A DNA stretch of 21,048 nucleotides, taken from the IMG/VR virus record IMGVR_UViG_3300049830_000305, positions 1-21,048 of that record. One strand, written 5' to 3'. The stretch comes from a virus. Within the stretch, counting starts at the first letter, position 1. Each line of letters starts with the position of its first letter. The position numbers and the translations under genes are program-made. The notes under the pieces were generated by a model that saw only the letters and a list, made by a program, of their open reading frames with translations, did no database searches and had not been told where the DNA came from. Shown here one piece after another: positions 14,923 to 20,574 of the stretch.

Positions 14923-15362
14923 GCCGTCGCTCCCGTCGCCTCACGGATCGACACCGCTGCGTGCTGGATGGCCGCCACGCTGGCCTTGCGGATGATCTCC
15001 TTGGCCCGGGTGCATGCCACTTGGAAGGTGACGATGTCGACCTCGTCGATGACGCCGCCGGCTTTGCCACAGCTTTCAATGGTGCTGATCGCGCCGCGGA
15101 TCGTGCGCAGTTCTGGCGTGTCGACCGTGCCGCCGTCGTGCACATGGCAGAAGCCCGCGATCGTCAGCAGGATGGCCAGGCCCGACAGTGTCCGGTGCTG
15201 CGCCTCGCCCAGGTTCAACCAGGCGCGCGTCTCGTCGGCCTGCAGCGAGTGGATCCACAGGGCCCGTGCTTTTTCGGACTCGTCGTTCAGTCGGTCTTGC
15301 CGGCGCGTCTCGTCGGTGCTGGCGCCGGCGGTGCCTCGGGCGATGAAGTTGAAGATGTTCAT
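14919..15362 (-). CDS. Phage hypothetical protein, 147 aa
   Basis: I do not recognise a family. The first 35 residues are charged and helical (DETRRQDRLNDESEKARALW). One hydrophobic stretch, LSGLAILLTIAGFCHVH (about 59-75), is too polar at its end to be a confident membrane segment. The rest is helical. Both ends overlap neighbours by ATGA, at 15359-15362 and 14919-14922, placing it firmly in the co-translated run. Confidence 0.7.
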   Translation of the reverse strand: MNIFNFIARGTAGASTDETRRQDRLNDESEKARALWIHSLQADETRAWLNLGEAQHRTLSGLAILLTIAGFCHVHDGGTVDTPELRTIRGAISTIESCGKAGGVIDEVDIVTFQVACTRAKEIIRKASVAAIQHAAVSIREATGATA

Positions 15363-15592
15363 GGTGTGGGGGTGTTGGTGCTGGCCTGAATCAGACCCGC
15401 AATCTGTTGCTCTGGTGCAGTTTCGCTAGGGAGATCTTGCGTGTCTGTGTGCTTTGGGCGCGTATTGGGCGCACCAAGGATCGGGGCGTCGGCTGGAAAC
15501 ACCTCGTGAAGGGGATCAGCTTCAACGGACCGAAATATGCCGATCAACTCGCCGTCGACATAGAACCCAACGTCTTTTCTGGTGTACTTCAC
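15359..15592 (-). CDS. Phage hypothetical protein with GGGCGC copy f inside its 3' half, 77 aa
   Basis: The chosen GTG start at 15592 overlaps the preceding stop (GTGA); a longer frame back to 15652 runs inside the upstream gene. Residues 1-35 (YTRKDVGFYVDGELIGIFRS) form a neat beta hairpin unit. Residues 36-77 are Pro/Thr-rich and look disordered. GAPNTRPK in the tail is encoded by copy f of the dispersed element, read antisense. The tail may therefore have been acquired when the element landed here. Function unknown. Confidence 0.65.
   Translation of the reverse strand: MKYTRKDVGFYVDGELIGIFRSVEADPLHEVFPADAPILGAPNTRPKHTDTQDLPSETAPEQQIAGLIQASTNTPTP
15456..15472 (+). repeat. Dispersed GGGCGC-N5-GGGCGC element, copy f
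   Basis: GGGCGC, GTATT, GGGCGC, preceded by TTT. It is the one copy inside a coding sequence and the only one opposite to the surrounding transcription. No hairpin precedes it. Confidence 0.75.
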
Positions 15593-15888
15593 GGCATGTC
15601 CCTCCCGATGGCGATGGCGGCGCGGAAGATGGCGAGGCGGGTGGCGGCGCACGGGTCGTCGCCAGGCAGTTCCTCGATGTCAACGATGCAAAACTTACGG
15701 ACCAGGATGCCGACGCGGCCAATGGTCAACAGAAGGCCCAGCGCCACCGCCAGCCGCAGCGCATCGCCGTCGTCGTCGAGTGGGTTCCAGTTCATAGGCA
15801 AACCGTTTGGAGAAACGTAGCCGACGCCGTCATGCTCAATCCCAGCAGCCTTAGCCGCCATCTCGTAGTCGGAGCGCGTGAAAGTCAT
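15589..15888 (-). CDS. Small phage protein, 99 aa
   Basis: A soluble protein of a type common in phage small-gene runs: DYEMAAKAAGI, then WNPLDDDGDALRLAVALGL. The helical repeats around DDDGDALRLAV suggest an acidic helical bundle. The function is unknown. ATG 15888 overlaps the upstream stop as ATGA, and its own TGA overlaps the next GTG start. Confidence 0.75.
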   Translation of the reverse strand: MTFTRSDYEMAAKAAGIEHDGVGYVSPNGLPMNWNPLDDDGDALRLAVALGLLLTIGRVGILVRKFCIVDIEELPGDDPCAATRLAIFRAAIAIGRDMP

Positions 15889-16325
15889 AGCGTGCCCCTT
15901 GCGCGTATGGCGTCGATGATCTGTTCGCCGGCCACCACCAATTGATCACGAACGCCCGTGCCACGGCGAAGCGCATCCTCGGGGATGCCAGTGCGGCGCT
16001 GAACGATCTGCACGCACGCCTCGCGCTCGTCCCTTACCGCCTTGGCCTTCGCAAGATTACCCTCCAATCCAACGCGAGCAATGCGGGCCTTAAGCTCCTC
16101 GTTTTGCAATTGCGCGGTCGTTCTTGCCTCGCGCTCGTCGGCCACAGCCTCGGCGATGCAAGCCTCGCGACTGGCATCGTTGGTGAGGTACTTGCCAGAG
16201 CGGACCAGGAAGTCTTCGATGACCAAGGCACGAAAGCGCTCCAGTGCCGCGGCCATGTCGCCAGAGGCCGTGATGCCAGCCTCAAAAGCCAAGCGGCTCA
16301 GGCGGTCGATGTCGGCGGGCGTCAT
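15885..16325 (-). CDS. Coiled-coil phage protein, 146 aa
   Basis: No family is recognised. The N-terminal 45 residues are a compact helical unit. From about residue 52 to 115 runs a long amphipathic helix rich in Glu, Ala and Arg (ADEREARTTAQLQNEELKAR and on), consistent with a coiled coil and oligomerisation. The start overlaps the upstream stop as ATGA (16322-16325) and the end overlaps the next start. It may be a scaffold-like or regulatory accessory protein, but nothing in the sequence decides this. Confidence 0.75.
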   Translation of the reverse strand: MTPADIDRLSRLAFEAGITASGDMAAALERFRALVIEDFLVRSGKYLTNDASREACIAEAVADEREARTTAQLQNEELKARIARVGLEGNLAKAKAVRDEREACVQIVQRRTGIPEDALRRGTGVRDQLVVAGEQIIDAIRARGTL

Positions 16326-16513
16326 ACCTTGCGCCCCCGCTTCGACAGCGGCGCACCAGGCAGCGTGCCACGGGCCTGCTTGGCCACGGCATCATCGGCG
16401 GACTTCATCGCCTCCTTGCGCTGGCGGGTGCGCGTCGCCGAGATCTTGCTTTCGCGCAGCATGTCGCCCGTGTCGATCTTGGGCTTGTAGCCGGGGCTGA
16501 ATGCGTTGGTCAT
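16322..16513 (-). CDS. Small basic phage protein, 63 aa
   Basis: A short, strongly basic and helical protein (RESKISATRTRQRKEAMKSA) with a Gly/Pro/Lys/Arg tail ending KRGRKV. It may bind nucleic acid. It begins 17 bases after the zinc-ribbon gene's stop and overlaps the next gene by ATGA. Function unknown. Confidence 0.65.
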   Translation of the reverse strand: MTNAFSPGYKPKIDTGDMLRESKISATRTRQRKEAMKSADDAVAKQARGTLPGAPLSKRGRKV

Positions 16514-16529
16514 AGGTGTTGGATGATGA

Positions 16530-16751
16530 TCACCGGGATGCGCCCGGCACGCGCTTCAACAATTTGCGCTCAGCCGCTGTGCAATGTCCGCAAGTCTTGC
16601 GTCCTGCCAGCAACTGGCTTTCGTGTATGGAGGCGAAGCGACCGCACACGCACCAGCATGACCATCGGGCACCAGGGCCGGCCTTGTAGCGCTTGAGCGT
16701 GATCAGGCTTCCGATCCGCTCGCCTTCTTCCATGGTGTCATTATGAATCAT
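16530..16751 (-). CDS. Single-module zinc-ribbon protein related to the HNH gene's repeats, 73 aa
   Basis: One copy of the module that occurs three times in the HNH protein encoded at 18130-19056. A hydrophobic start (IGSLITLKRYKAG) leads to WSCWCVCGRFASI, a LLAGRKTCGHC closing pair and a basic tail. The four Cys (C-x-C-x-C type plus CxxC) would hold a zinc ion, and DNA binding is likely. ATG 16751 is supported because it overlaps the stop of a 29-codon gene just upstream (ATGA). It may be the remnant of a second HNH gene, or a stand-alone DNA-binding domain derived from such an enzyme. Confidence 0.7.
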   Translation of the reverse strand: MIHNDTMEEGERIGSLITLKRYKAGPGARWSCWCVCGRFASIHESQLLAGRKTCGHCTAAERKLLKRVPGASR

Positions 16752-16837
16752 TTTTGATCATTTGTGTCTGTGTCACGCGAAGATGGTGCGCCGAAAATGA
16801 TCATCCACCAGATGCGGGGGAGAAGGAGGAAAAGCAT
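16748..16837 (-). CDS. 29-residue hydrophobic membrane peptide (short ORF)
   Basis: A very short gene between the metallopeptidase and zinc-ribbon genes. The peptide starts MLFLLLPRIWWMIIFGAP, a hydrophobic segment long enough to sit in the inner membrane, followed by a polar tail (SSRDTDTNDQK). Three features support it. A GGAG ribosome site lies seven bases before ATG 16837. The start follows the upstream stop by only two bases. Its TGA overlaps the next gene's ATG in ATGA, so it fills an otherwise unexplained 88-base gap in a run of coupled genes. It could be a holin-like or other small phage membrane protein, or merely a leader peptide that couples translation. Confidence 0.55.
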   Translation of the reverse strand: MLFLLLPRIWWMIIFGAPSSRDTDTNDQK

Positions 16838-16839
16838 GG

Positions 16840-17373
16840 TTAGGCTCCTGCGGCAGTGGCCGCTTTGATGAAGCCGGCGATGTCGGGCGTCCATGCCCCA
16901 TAGCGCTCGACTTCTGAGTTGAAAGCAGTGATGTCGTGCTCAACCAGGGCCCACACAGGCAACCCGTCTTTGTCGAAGCGCGGCGCACCGTACTTGTCCA
17001 GCGCTTGGCGAACGTGCGCCAGTTCGTGCCAGATCAGGGCCTCGCGCTGCATGTCGCTGGCCTGTTGCCACCACCCCGCATCGAGCACGATGACAAACTC
17101 GGGCAGATCACCAAGCATGCCGGCCAGCAGCTGCATGAACAGGTCTTTGAATGCACCTTGCGCCATGTTCTTGACGGCGTGCACGCTGCCAAGCTCCATT
17201 TTCCCGCCCTTATCCTTTTGATCCAGGCGCATGAGCCAGCCGAACCGCACCTCGTTGTCACCAAGGTGCTGGTGCACCTGGTGCTTCATGAGGCGATGCG
17301 CGATGGTGGCCGGATGCGTTACGTCTTGGCCTGGTAGCCGAAAGGCCTCGAAGGGGTCGATGTCGTCGATCAT
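16840..17373 (-). CDS. Putative phage metallopeptidase, 177 aa
   Basis: Belongs to the putative phage metallopeptidase family (zincin-like). The zinc-binding helix REALIWHELAHVRQ has HELAH at 116-120, and a further acidic/His group EHDITAFNSEVERYG (145-159) would provide the third ligand. The N-terminal part (residues 35-75) holds strands such as VRFGWLMRLDQKDKGG. The substrate is unknown; these proteins sit in regulatory regions of many phages. It has no signal peptide, so it acts in the cytoplasm or the virion. It is in the coupled run, 15 bases after the HTH gene's stop, with no clear ribosome site. Family call is good; activity is inferred. Confidence 0.85.
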   Translation of the reverse strand: MIDDIDPFEAFRLPGQDVTHPATIAHRLMKHQVHQHLGDNEVRFGWLMRLDQKDKGGKMELGSVHAVKNMAQGAFKDLFMQLLAGMLGDLPEFVIVLDAGWWQQASDMQREALIWHELAHVRQALDKYGAPRFDKDGLPVWALVEHDITAFNSEVERYGAWTPDIAGFIKAATAAGA

Positions 17374-17388
17374 GGTGTCAGTGTGGCG

Positions 17389-17799
17389 TCACGCCTTCCC
17401 GAACAGTGCGGCCGTCAGCGGATCGCGCTGCACCTTGGCACGCGCCGCCCGCTTGGCATGGATCTCGTCAAGCGCCCGCTCGGGGTTGTTCGCCCTGCTT
17501 TTCCGCTTCTTTTGCGCGTTGCTCATGACCATGGGACGGCGCTTGTTTGGAAGATCCCCCACCAGATAGATCGGGGTTGGGCTGCCTGGGCTATTGCGTC
17601 GCCAGTCGTGGATATGGATTTTCCTGGGCGCCTCAGTCATCAGCGCCAGCAGGTAGGCATGCATGGCATTTTTGCTGATGCTGAGGGCCTCGGCCAGTTC
17701 ATCGCGCGTGTGTGGCAGTTTCAGCAACTCCATGACCTTGACCATGCGCGCCTGGCTGGCCTCGTTCCTGAACGTGTAGTTTTGGTAGTGCAGAGTCAT
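17389..17799 (-). CDS. Winged helix-turn-helix phage regulator, 136 aa
   Basis: Likely a DNA-binding regulator. Residues 18-55 form the HTH: MVKVMELLKLPHTRDELAEA, then LSISKNAMHAYLLALM. The wing is about 58-82 (KIHIHDWRRNSPGSPTPIYLVGD). A basic tail (NAQKKRKSRANNPERALDEI) may add DNA contact. ATG 17799 overlaps the upstream stop as ATGA; a longer frame to 17832 would extend into the neighbour and is not preferred. The protein is close in style to HTH proteins found in many Burkholderia-type prophages next to the metallopeptidase, as here. Its target genes cannot be read from the sequence. Confidence 0.8.
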   Translation of the reverse strand: MTLHYQNYTFRNEASQARMVKVMELLKLPHTRDELAEALSISKNAMHAYLLALMTEAPRKIHIHDWRRNSPGSPTPIYLVGDLPNKRRPMVMSNAQKKRKSRANNPERALDEIHAKRAARAKVQRDPLTAALFGKA

Positions 17800-18023
17800 G
17801 GTGCTGCGAACATGTCGATGGTTTGAGTGCACGGCACGACGACCGTGGTCTTGCTTGCCGTGACCAGGTCAAGCTCGCCCTGAGATGCCGATCGCCGGCC
17901 ACCAATGAGGCCTTGCTTGAGCGCGCAGACAGGCCCGACGGGTAGCCCCTTGAGCAAAGCCGCGGCGCGGTCCAGTGGCCTGCGGCAGACAGCGCACGTC
18001 ATGCGGTGAGGTTGCTTACTCAT
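17796..18023 (-). CDS. Small zinc-knuckle phage protein, 75 aa
   Basis: A short protein with MTCAVCRRPLDRAAALLKG and then PVGPVCALKQGL. Cys at 10, 13 and 33 suggest a zinc knuckle or ribbon completed by a fourth ligand such as His 6. Members of this kind are frequent in phage small-gene runs. ATG 18023 is chosen because an in-frame extension to 18089 would read through the GGGCGC spacer element. Its stop overlaps the HTH gene's start. Function unknown. Confidence 0.7.
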   Translation of the reverse strand: MSKQPHRMTCAVCRRPLDRAAALLKGLPVGPVCALKQGLIGGRRSASQGELDLVTASKTTVVVPCTQTIDMFAAP

Positions 18024-18129
18024 ATTCTGGTATTTGAGCCCTATGTGCGCCCTAACTGGATGCCGCACGCCCGGAAACTCAATAGACAATGGGTTTTGAT
18101 GAATAGATCATCTGACTACAAAGCTGATT
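18024..18129. other. Spacer after the HNH gene
   Basis: It contains no gene. It holds an ATCTGA...TCAGAT inverted repeat starting at the HNH stop and a degenerate GGGCGC element (copy g) shortly before the zinc-knuckle gene. The right part is A+T-rich like the HNH gene. Confidence 0.5.
18036..18052 (-). repeat. Dispersed GGGCGC element, degenerate copy g
   Basis: On the minus strand GGGCGC, ACATA, GGGCTC, then AAA; one base of the second half differs. It lies 77 bases after the HNH stop, in the same orientation, and 13 bases before the next ATG. Confidence 0.55.
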
Positions 18130-19056
18130 TCAGATCAGTCGGCCATTTTCGGCAGCCCACAAGATCTCATCTTTGGCGCTTTTTTTGTTGTTGCAGGGAT
18201 CGCACAACAACTCAATGTTCAGGATGTCATTGCTTCCCCCTGAGGCCAACGCTTGACGATGATCCCTGCGCAGAGTCCGGTAATTCAACTTTACGCGACA
18301 GTTCGCGCACCTGAATTTCTGTTTTTTGAACAATTCCTCAATTTGATCTGCAGTGAATTTTCCTCCAGCAGACTTCATTCTCGATCGTCGTGTGGCGCAA
18401 GACGCTGCTGAATTCATCAAAAAACGGGCCCTCTCTGGCGTCAGCGGAATGTCGCAAAATTTAGTGCATCCACAAGAGGCGACCAAACCGCCCGTCATCA
18501 TGACTCCATCAAAAACAGACAGCGAGCCACAGTCGCAAAGACACACATACGGATAAACCCTTCTGCTTGAACCATCTGCCCTCATCTCGGGAGGCAGCAT
18601 GTCAATTATTTCGAGCATCCCGAATCGCTGTCCAGTCTGAATCTTGGATCGGTTCAACTCAGACAAACCCAATGCGAACCTAGACTTTGCACACCCACAC
18701 GAAACGACCGCACCAGACTTCAAGTCGCTTGCGCGCACCGTAGCCTGATTTCCGCATTTGCATCTGCAAGTCCATGCCGTCTTTTCACCCAAATTTAAAG
18801 ACTCACCAACCACAGTCAGATCACCAAAAAACCTACCCAGTAAATTTTCTTTGTAGGCTAACGAATGCTTTTCTCGACGAAGGCACCCGCAAGATTCGGT
18901 CTTCCCCGTAATCAAGCTGTCAGCCAGGACGGATTTTTTTTCTCCGCACTCGCACAAGCACACCCACCTCAACTTACCAGGCTTGCTTTCAGCATCTGGT
19001 GCAACAGCCGTAAGTCGACCAAAAATCCTATTTGATAGATCTTTTCTGCGCGTCAT
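18130..19056 (-). CDS. HNH endonuclease with three zinc-ribbon modules, 308 aa
   Basis: Likely a mobile (homing-type) DNA endonuclease. Three tandem modules (about 8-60, 68-120 and 135-200) each follow G.L.VV...W.C.C.CG.....L..G...SCGC and would bind zinc and DNA. The C-terminal 75 residues are an HNH nuclease: FRCANCRVKL, then RRDHRQALASGGSNDILNIELLCDPCNNKK. This gives the Cys pairs, the catalytic DH and the Asn. ATG 19056 is preferred; 19068 is also in frame, and neither has a clear ribosome site. The gene is visibly richer in A+T than its neighbours and overlaps the 3' end of the upstream gene, both signs of insertion. There is no intron evidence, so it would be a free-standing intergenic endonuclease. 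The single-module protein at 16530 is a relative. Confidence 0.9.
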   Translation of the reverse strand: MTRRKDLSNRIFGRLTAVAPDAESKPGKLRWVCLCECGEKKSVLADSLITGKTESCGCLRREKHSLAYKENLLGRFFGDLTVVGESLNLGEKTAWTCRCKCGNQATVRASDLKSGAVVSCGCAKSRFALGLSELNRSKIQTGQRFGMLEIIDMLPPEMRADGSSRRVYPYVCLCDCGSLSVFDGVMMTGGLVASCGCTKFCDIPLTPERARFLMNSAASCATRRSRMKSAGGKFTADQIEELFKKQKFRCANCRVKLNYRTLRRDHRQALASGGSNDILNIELLCDPCNNKKSAKDEILWAAENGRLI

Positions 19057-19330
19057 GAAGATAATCATACGCTGAAATAGCTGTAATCTCTGATGGAAAC
19101 TCAGGTGTTACATTTTCGTTTTTTGCGCACCTCAATCCAGCATCAGCGCCGGTTTTCAGCTTGATGCCGCACGAACAGATCACCGAGGGCGCGCGGCCTT
19201 CCTTCTCGATGCCACACCCAGCACAGCGGTAGATCTTGCGATGGTCGAAGGTCTCACGCACCAGGACGCGCGAAAAGCACACGCGGCAGCAATGGTCTGT
19301 GAGGGCCCACAGGGGAGATTGATCGCTCAT
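19028..19330 (-). CDS. Cys-rich zinc-ribbon phage protein with a foreign-looking tail, 100 aa
   Basis: A small protein with HCCRVCFSRV (Cys 14, 15, 18), RCAGCG (36, 39), ICSCG (52, 54) and a final Cys at 68: two likely zinc ribbons. It probably binds nucleic acid or protein. ATG 19330 overlaps the upstream stop in TGATG. After about residue 70 the composition turns A+T-rich and the protein loses its Cys pattern (VTPEFPSEITAISAYDYLHD). That tail overlaps the HNH gene, so the original C-terminus has probably been replaced by inserted DNA. Function unknown. Confidence 0.75.
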   Translation of the reverse strand: MSDQSPLWALTDHCCRVCFSRVLVRETFDHRKIYRCAGCGIEKEGRAPSVICSCGIKLKTGADAGLRCAKNENVTPEFPSEITAISAYDYLHDAQKRSIK

Positions 19331-19854
19331 CACCACAGCCTGGCCTGACGAACCGCTGCAGGCGGCGCCGAGTTGAATGCGAACACGACGGCCTTCTTGC
19401 TGTCCCGCAAGGTGGCCACCACCAATTCGTCGACGTCCAGGGTTTGGCGCATCACCAGGGTTCGAGGTTCATCGCCATGGAGGTAGCGGATCGAGCGCTG
19501 GTGCAGTTGGCCCAGCTTGACCGGTGCCGTGCCCTTGGCGTTGCGCCCCAGGGCCTTCTCACGGGCCCGGTTGTAGCACGACACGCAAACCATTTTGCCG
19601 ATCAGTCGCCCGGCGGTGCGATGGCAGCGGCAGCACGTCAGCGAGCCCTTGAGCGGGCTCATGCTTGCAGCCACCTCGCCAGCGTGCACGGCGCCAACTG
19701 GGCACAGCCTGCAGGCTGAGTGCGACCCGTCGTTGATCTCGTCAGCCTTGCGCCACATGGAAGCGCAGGACGTTGTGCTGAGCTTTGCACGCATGCGATC
19801 GCACTGGAAGAACACCTTGTCGGGCACGCTCTCGATTTTGAAGTAGTCGACCAT
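19330..19854 (-). CDS. Cys-rich zinc-binding phage protein, first gene of the minus operon, 174 aa
   Basis: Likely a zinc-stabilised regulator, though the function is not established. Cys at 18, 30, 48, 51, 74, 75, 77, 90 and 93 form at least two sites: CDRMRAKLSTTSC / SACRLCPVGAVHAG, and CCRCHRTAGRLIGKMVCVSC. The C-terminal third (VMRQTLDVDELVVATLRDSK) is basic and helical. Similar proteins occur at the head of small-gene runs in Burkholderiales prophages, as far as I recall. The start is ATG 19854 with GGGGGA four to five bases upstream. A 20-bp palindrome lies across the leader, so the gene is probably repressor-controlled. Its place suggests it could act on the operon it heads. Confidence 0.75.
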   Translation of the reverse strand: MVDYFKIESVPDKVFFQCDRMRAKLSTTSCASMWRKADEINDGSHSACRLCPVGAVHAGEVAASMSPLKGSLTCCRCHRTAGRLIGKMVCVSCYNRAREKALGRNAKGTAPVKLGQLHQRSIRYLHGDEPRTLVMRQTLDVDELVVATLRDSKKAVVFAFNSAPPAAVRQARLW

Positions 19855-20019
19855 CGATCCCCCGAATTGATCAAATCGGGTGCAATTCTAAGCGCATTTC
19901 GATCGTAAATGATCAAAGCAAGGCGAGAAGTTGCGTGATTGCACGGGATCAGTGCCTCACTTCGTTCTTGTTGATCGTATCTATTGTATTATTTGTGCTT
20001 TCAACTCTCGAACTGAATC
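19855..20019. promoter_or_regulatory. Divergent control region
   Basis: This spacer lies between the minus operon (ATG 19854) and the plus gene (ATG 20020). It holds a 20-bp palindrome (19861-19880), a GTGCAAT / ATTGCAC inverted pair (19880-19886 and 19938-19944) and six GATC sites between 19856 and 19976. A TATTAT (19987-19992) could be a plus-strand -10 box; the -35 at normal spacing is weak. Confidence 0.5.
19861..19880. promoter_or_regulatory. 20-bp near-perfect palindrome, candidate operator
   Basis: CCCGAATTGATCAAATCGGG is symmetric in nine of ten base pairs, with core TTGATCAA. It sits six bases before the ATG at 19854, covering the leader of the first operon gene. A related ATGATCAAA is at 19909-19917. 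A repressor site is inferred from shape and position. Confidence 0.5.
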
Positions 20020-20238
20020 ATGTCCAGACGCAACCCTTACGCAGTGGCCCTCAAGCGTGGGCCCAAAGAGAAGTACCCATGGTCGACGATGGGAATCGGG
20101 GACACGTTCTTCGTGTCAGACGAGGATGCAAAGCCCAGCAGTGTGCGTGCGATGGCCAGCGCGAAGGGTCGAGACTTGGGACGCAAGTTCTCGGTGACCA
20201 ATGGTGCGGGCGGGATGCATGTTGACCGGGTGTCCTGA
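20020..20238 (+). CDS. Small phage protein, 72 aa, sharing a domain with the next gene
   Basis: First gene of the plus strand to the right of the control region. Residues 18-72 read KYPWSTMGIGDTFFV...SSVRAMASAKGRDLGRKFSV...GGMHVDRVS, a domain seen in many small phage proteins of unknown role. The same pattern is visible in the next gene from about residue 75. The domain alternates strands and one basic helix, so DNA or protein binding is plausible. ATG 20020 has no clear ribosome site. A long hairpin follows directly after the stop. Confidence 0.75.
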   Translation: MSRRNPYAVALKRGPKEKYPWSTMGIGDTFFVSDEDAKPSSVRAMASAKGRDLGRKFSVTNGAGGMHVDRVS

Positions 20239-20282
20239 TTTTGGCCGGGAACCGCTGGGTTACCCCTCGGTTCCGGCCAAAA
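20239..20282 (+). terminator. Long hairpin after the 72-aa gene
   Basis: TTTTGGCCGGGAACCG pairs with CGGTTCCGGCCAAAA (one bulged G), with a further GGG-TTA-CCC in the loop. It starts right after the TGA (20236-20238). The T run is upstream and the A run downstream, the reverse of a normal intrinsic terminator on the plus strand. It may therefore stabilise the mRNA end or be a protein site as well as, or instead of, a terminator. Confidence 0.5.
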
Positions 20283-20302
20283 AATCCTTTTGGGACAAGG
20301 AC

Positions 20303-20331
20303 TTGGCCTCTTTAATACCAATATCTATTAA
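20303..20331 (+). promoter_or_regulatory. Candidate sigma-70 promoter for the structured RNA
   Basis: TTGGCC (20303-20308) and TATTAA (20326-20331) are separated by exactly 17 bases; each matches four of six consensus bases. Transcription would begin near 20338, within the AAT repeat. Confidence 0.35.
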
Positions 20332-20337
20332 ACAAAA

Positions 20338-20449
20338 TAATAATAATAATAGGATGGGTATTTTTATGGGAAGGAAGGAAGGACACATACATTTTTTGTG
20401 TGTGTGATGCTTTCTTTCTTGCCTGAGTAAATCCTTCCCTATTTTTTTC
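20338..20449 (+). ncRNA. Candidate small RNA or attenuator with terminator
   Basis: An outer stem GGGAAGGA (20368-20375) / TCCTTCCC (20432-20439) is followed by TATTTTTTT (20440-20448), as in an intrinsic terminator. Inside it is a 9-bp hairpin ACACATACA / TGTGTGTGT (20383-20405, one G-U pair) with a T5 loop. With the promoter candidate this would give an RNA of about 110 bases. No known family is recognised. Confidence 0.35.
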
Positions 20450-20574
20450 AAAGGCTGGCCCAGTAAACCAATTAACATTTTCAGAAAACAGCCCTAAGTC
20501 GTTGTCACGAAACGTTTATTTGCAGATGGCCGAAAACAGAAAAACCGGCCAAATGACTACCAGGAACCACCACC

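Larger units (their letters stand above)
20283..20574. other. A+T-rich spacer with microsatellites and strong secondary structure
   Basis: No convincing gene is present. It holds five AAT units (20336-20350), GGAA repeats (20369-20382), a TG run (20397-20406), a TTTC run and a TGGCCG...CGGCCA hairpin (20527-20551) just before the next gene. The composition is quite unlike the surrounding phage genes. A replication origin, a small RNA gene or an insertion from elsewhere are possibilities. Confidence 0.5.

Noticed and set aside
2160-15472. GGGCGC elements as T7-like phage promoters because of the TATAGGG piece
   Set aside because: Copies a, c and f do not point at a downstream gene on the same strand within a sensible distance, and no phage RNA polymerase is visible. 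Not excluded, but the post-stop placement is the stronger pattern.
2084-18131. Integron attC-like sites, suggested by hairpins after stop codons
   Set aside because: The attC core motifs (GTTRRRY / RYYYAAC) are not present in pairs around the hairpins, the genes lie on both strands, and no integron integrase is visible.
20260-20478. Minus-strand 72-codon frame in the A+T-rich spacer
   Set aside because: It is composed of microsatellite translation (runs of Leu, Ile and Lys), lacks a ribosome site and overlaps the hairpin region.
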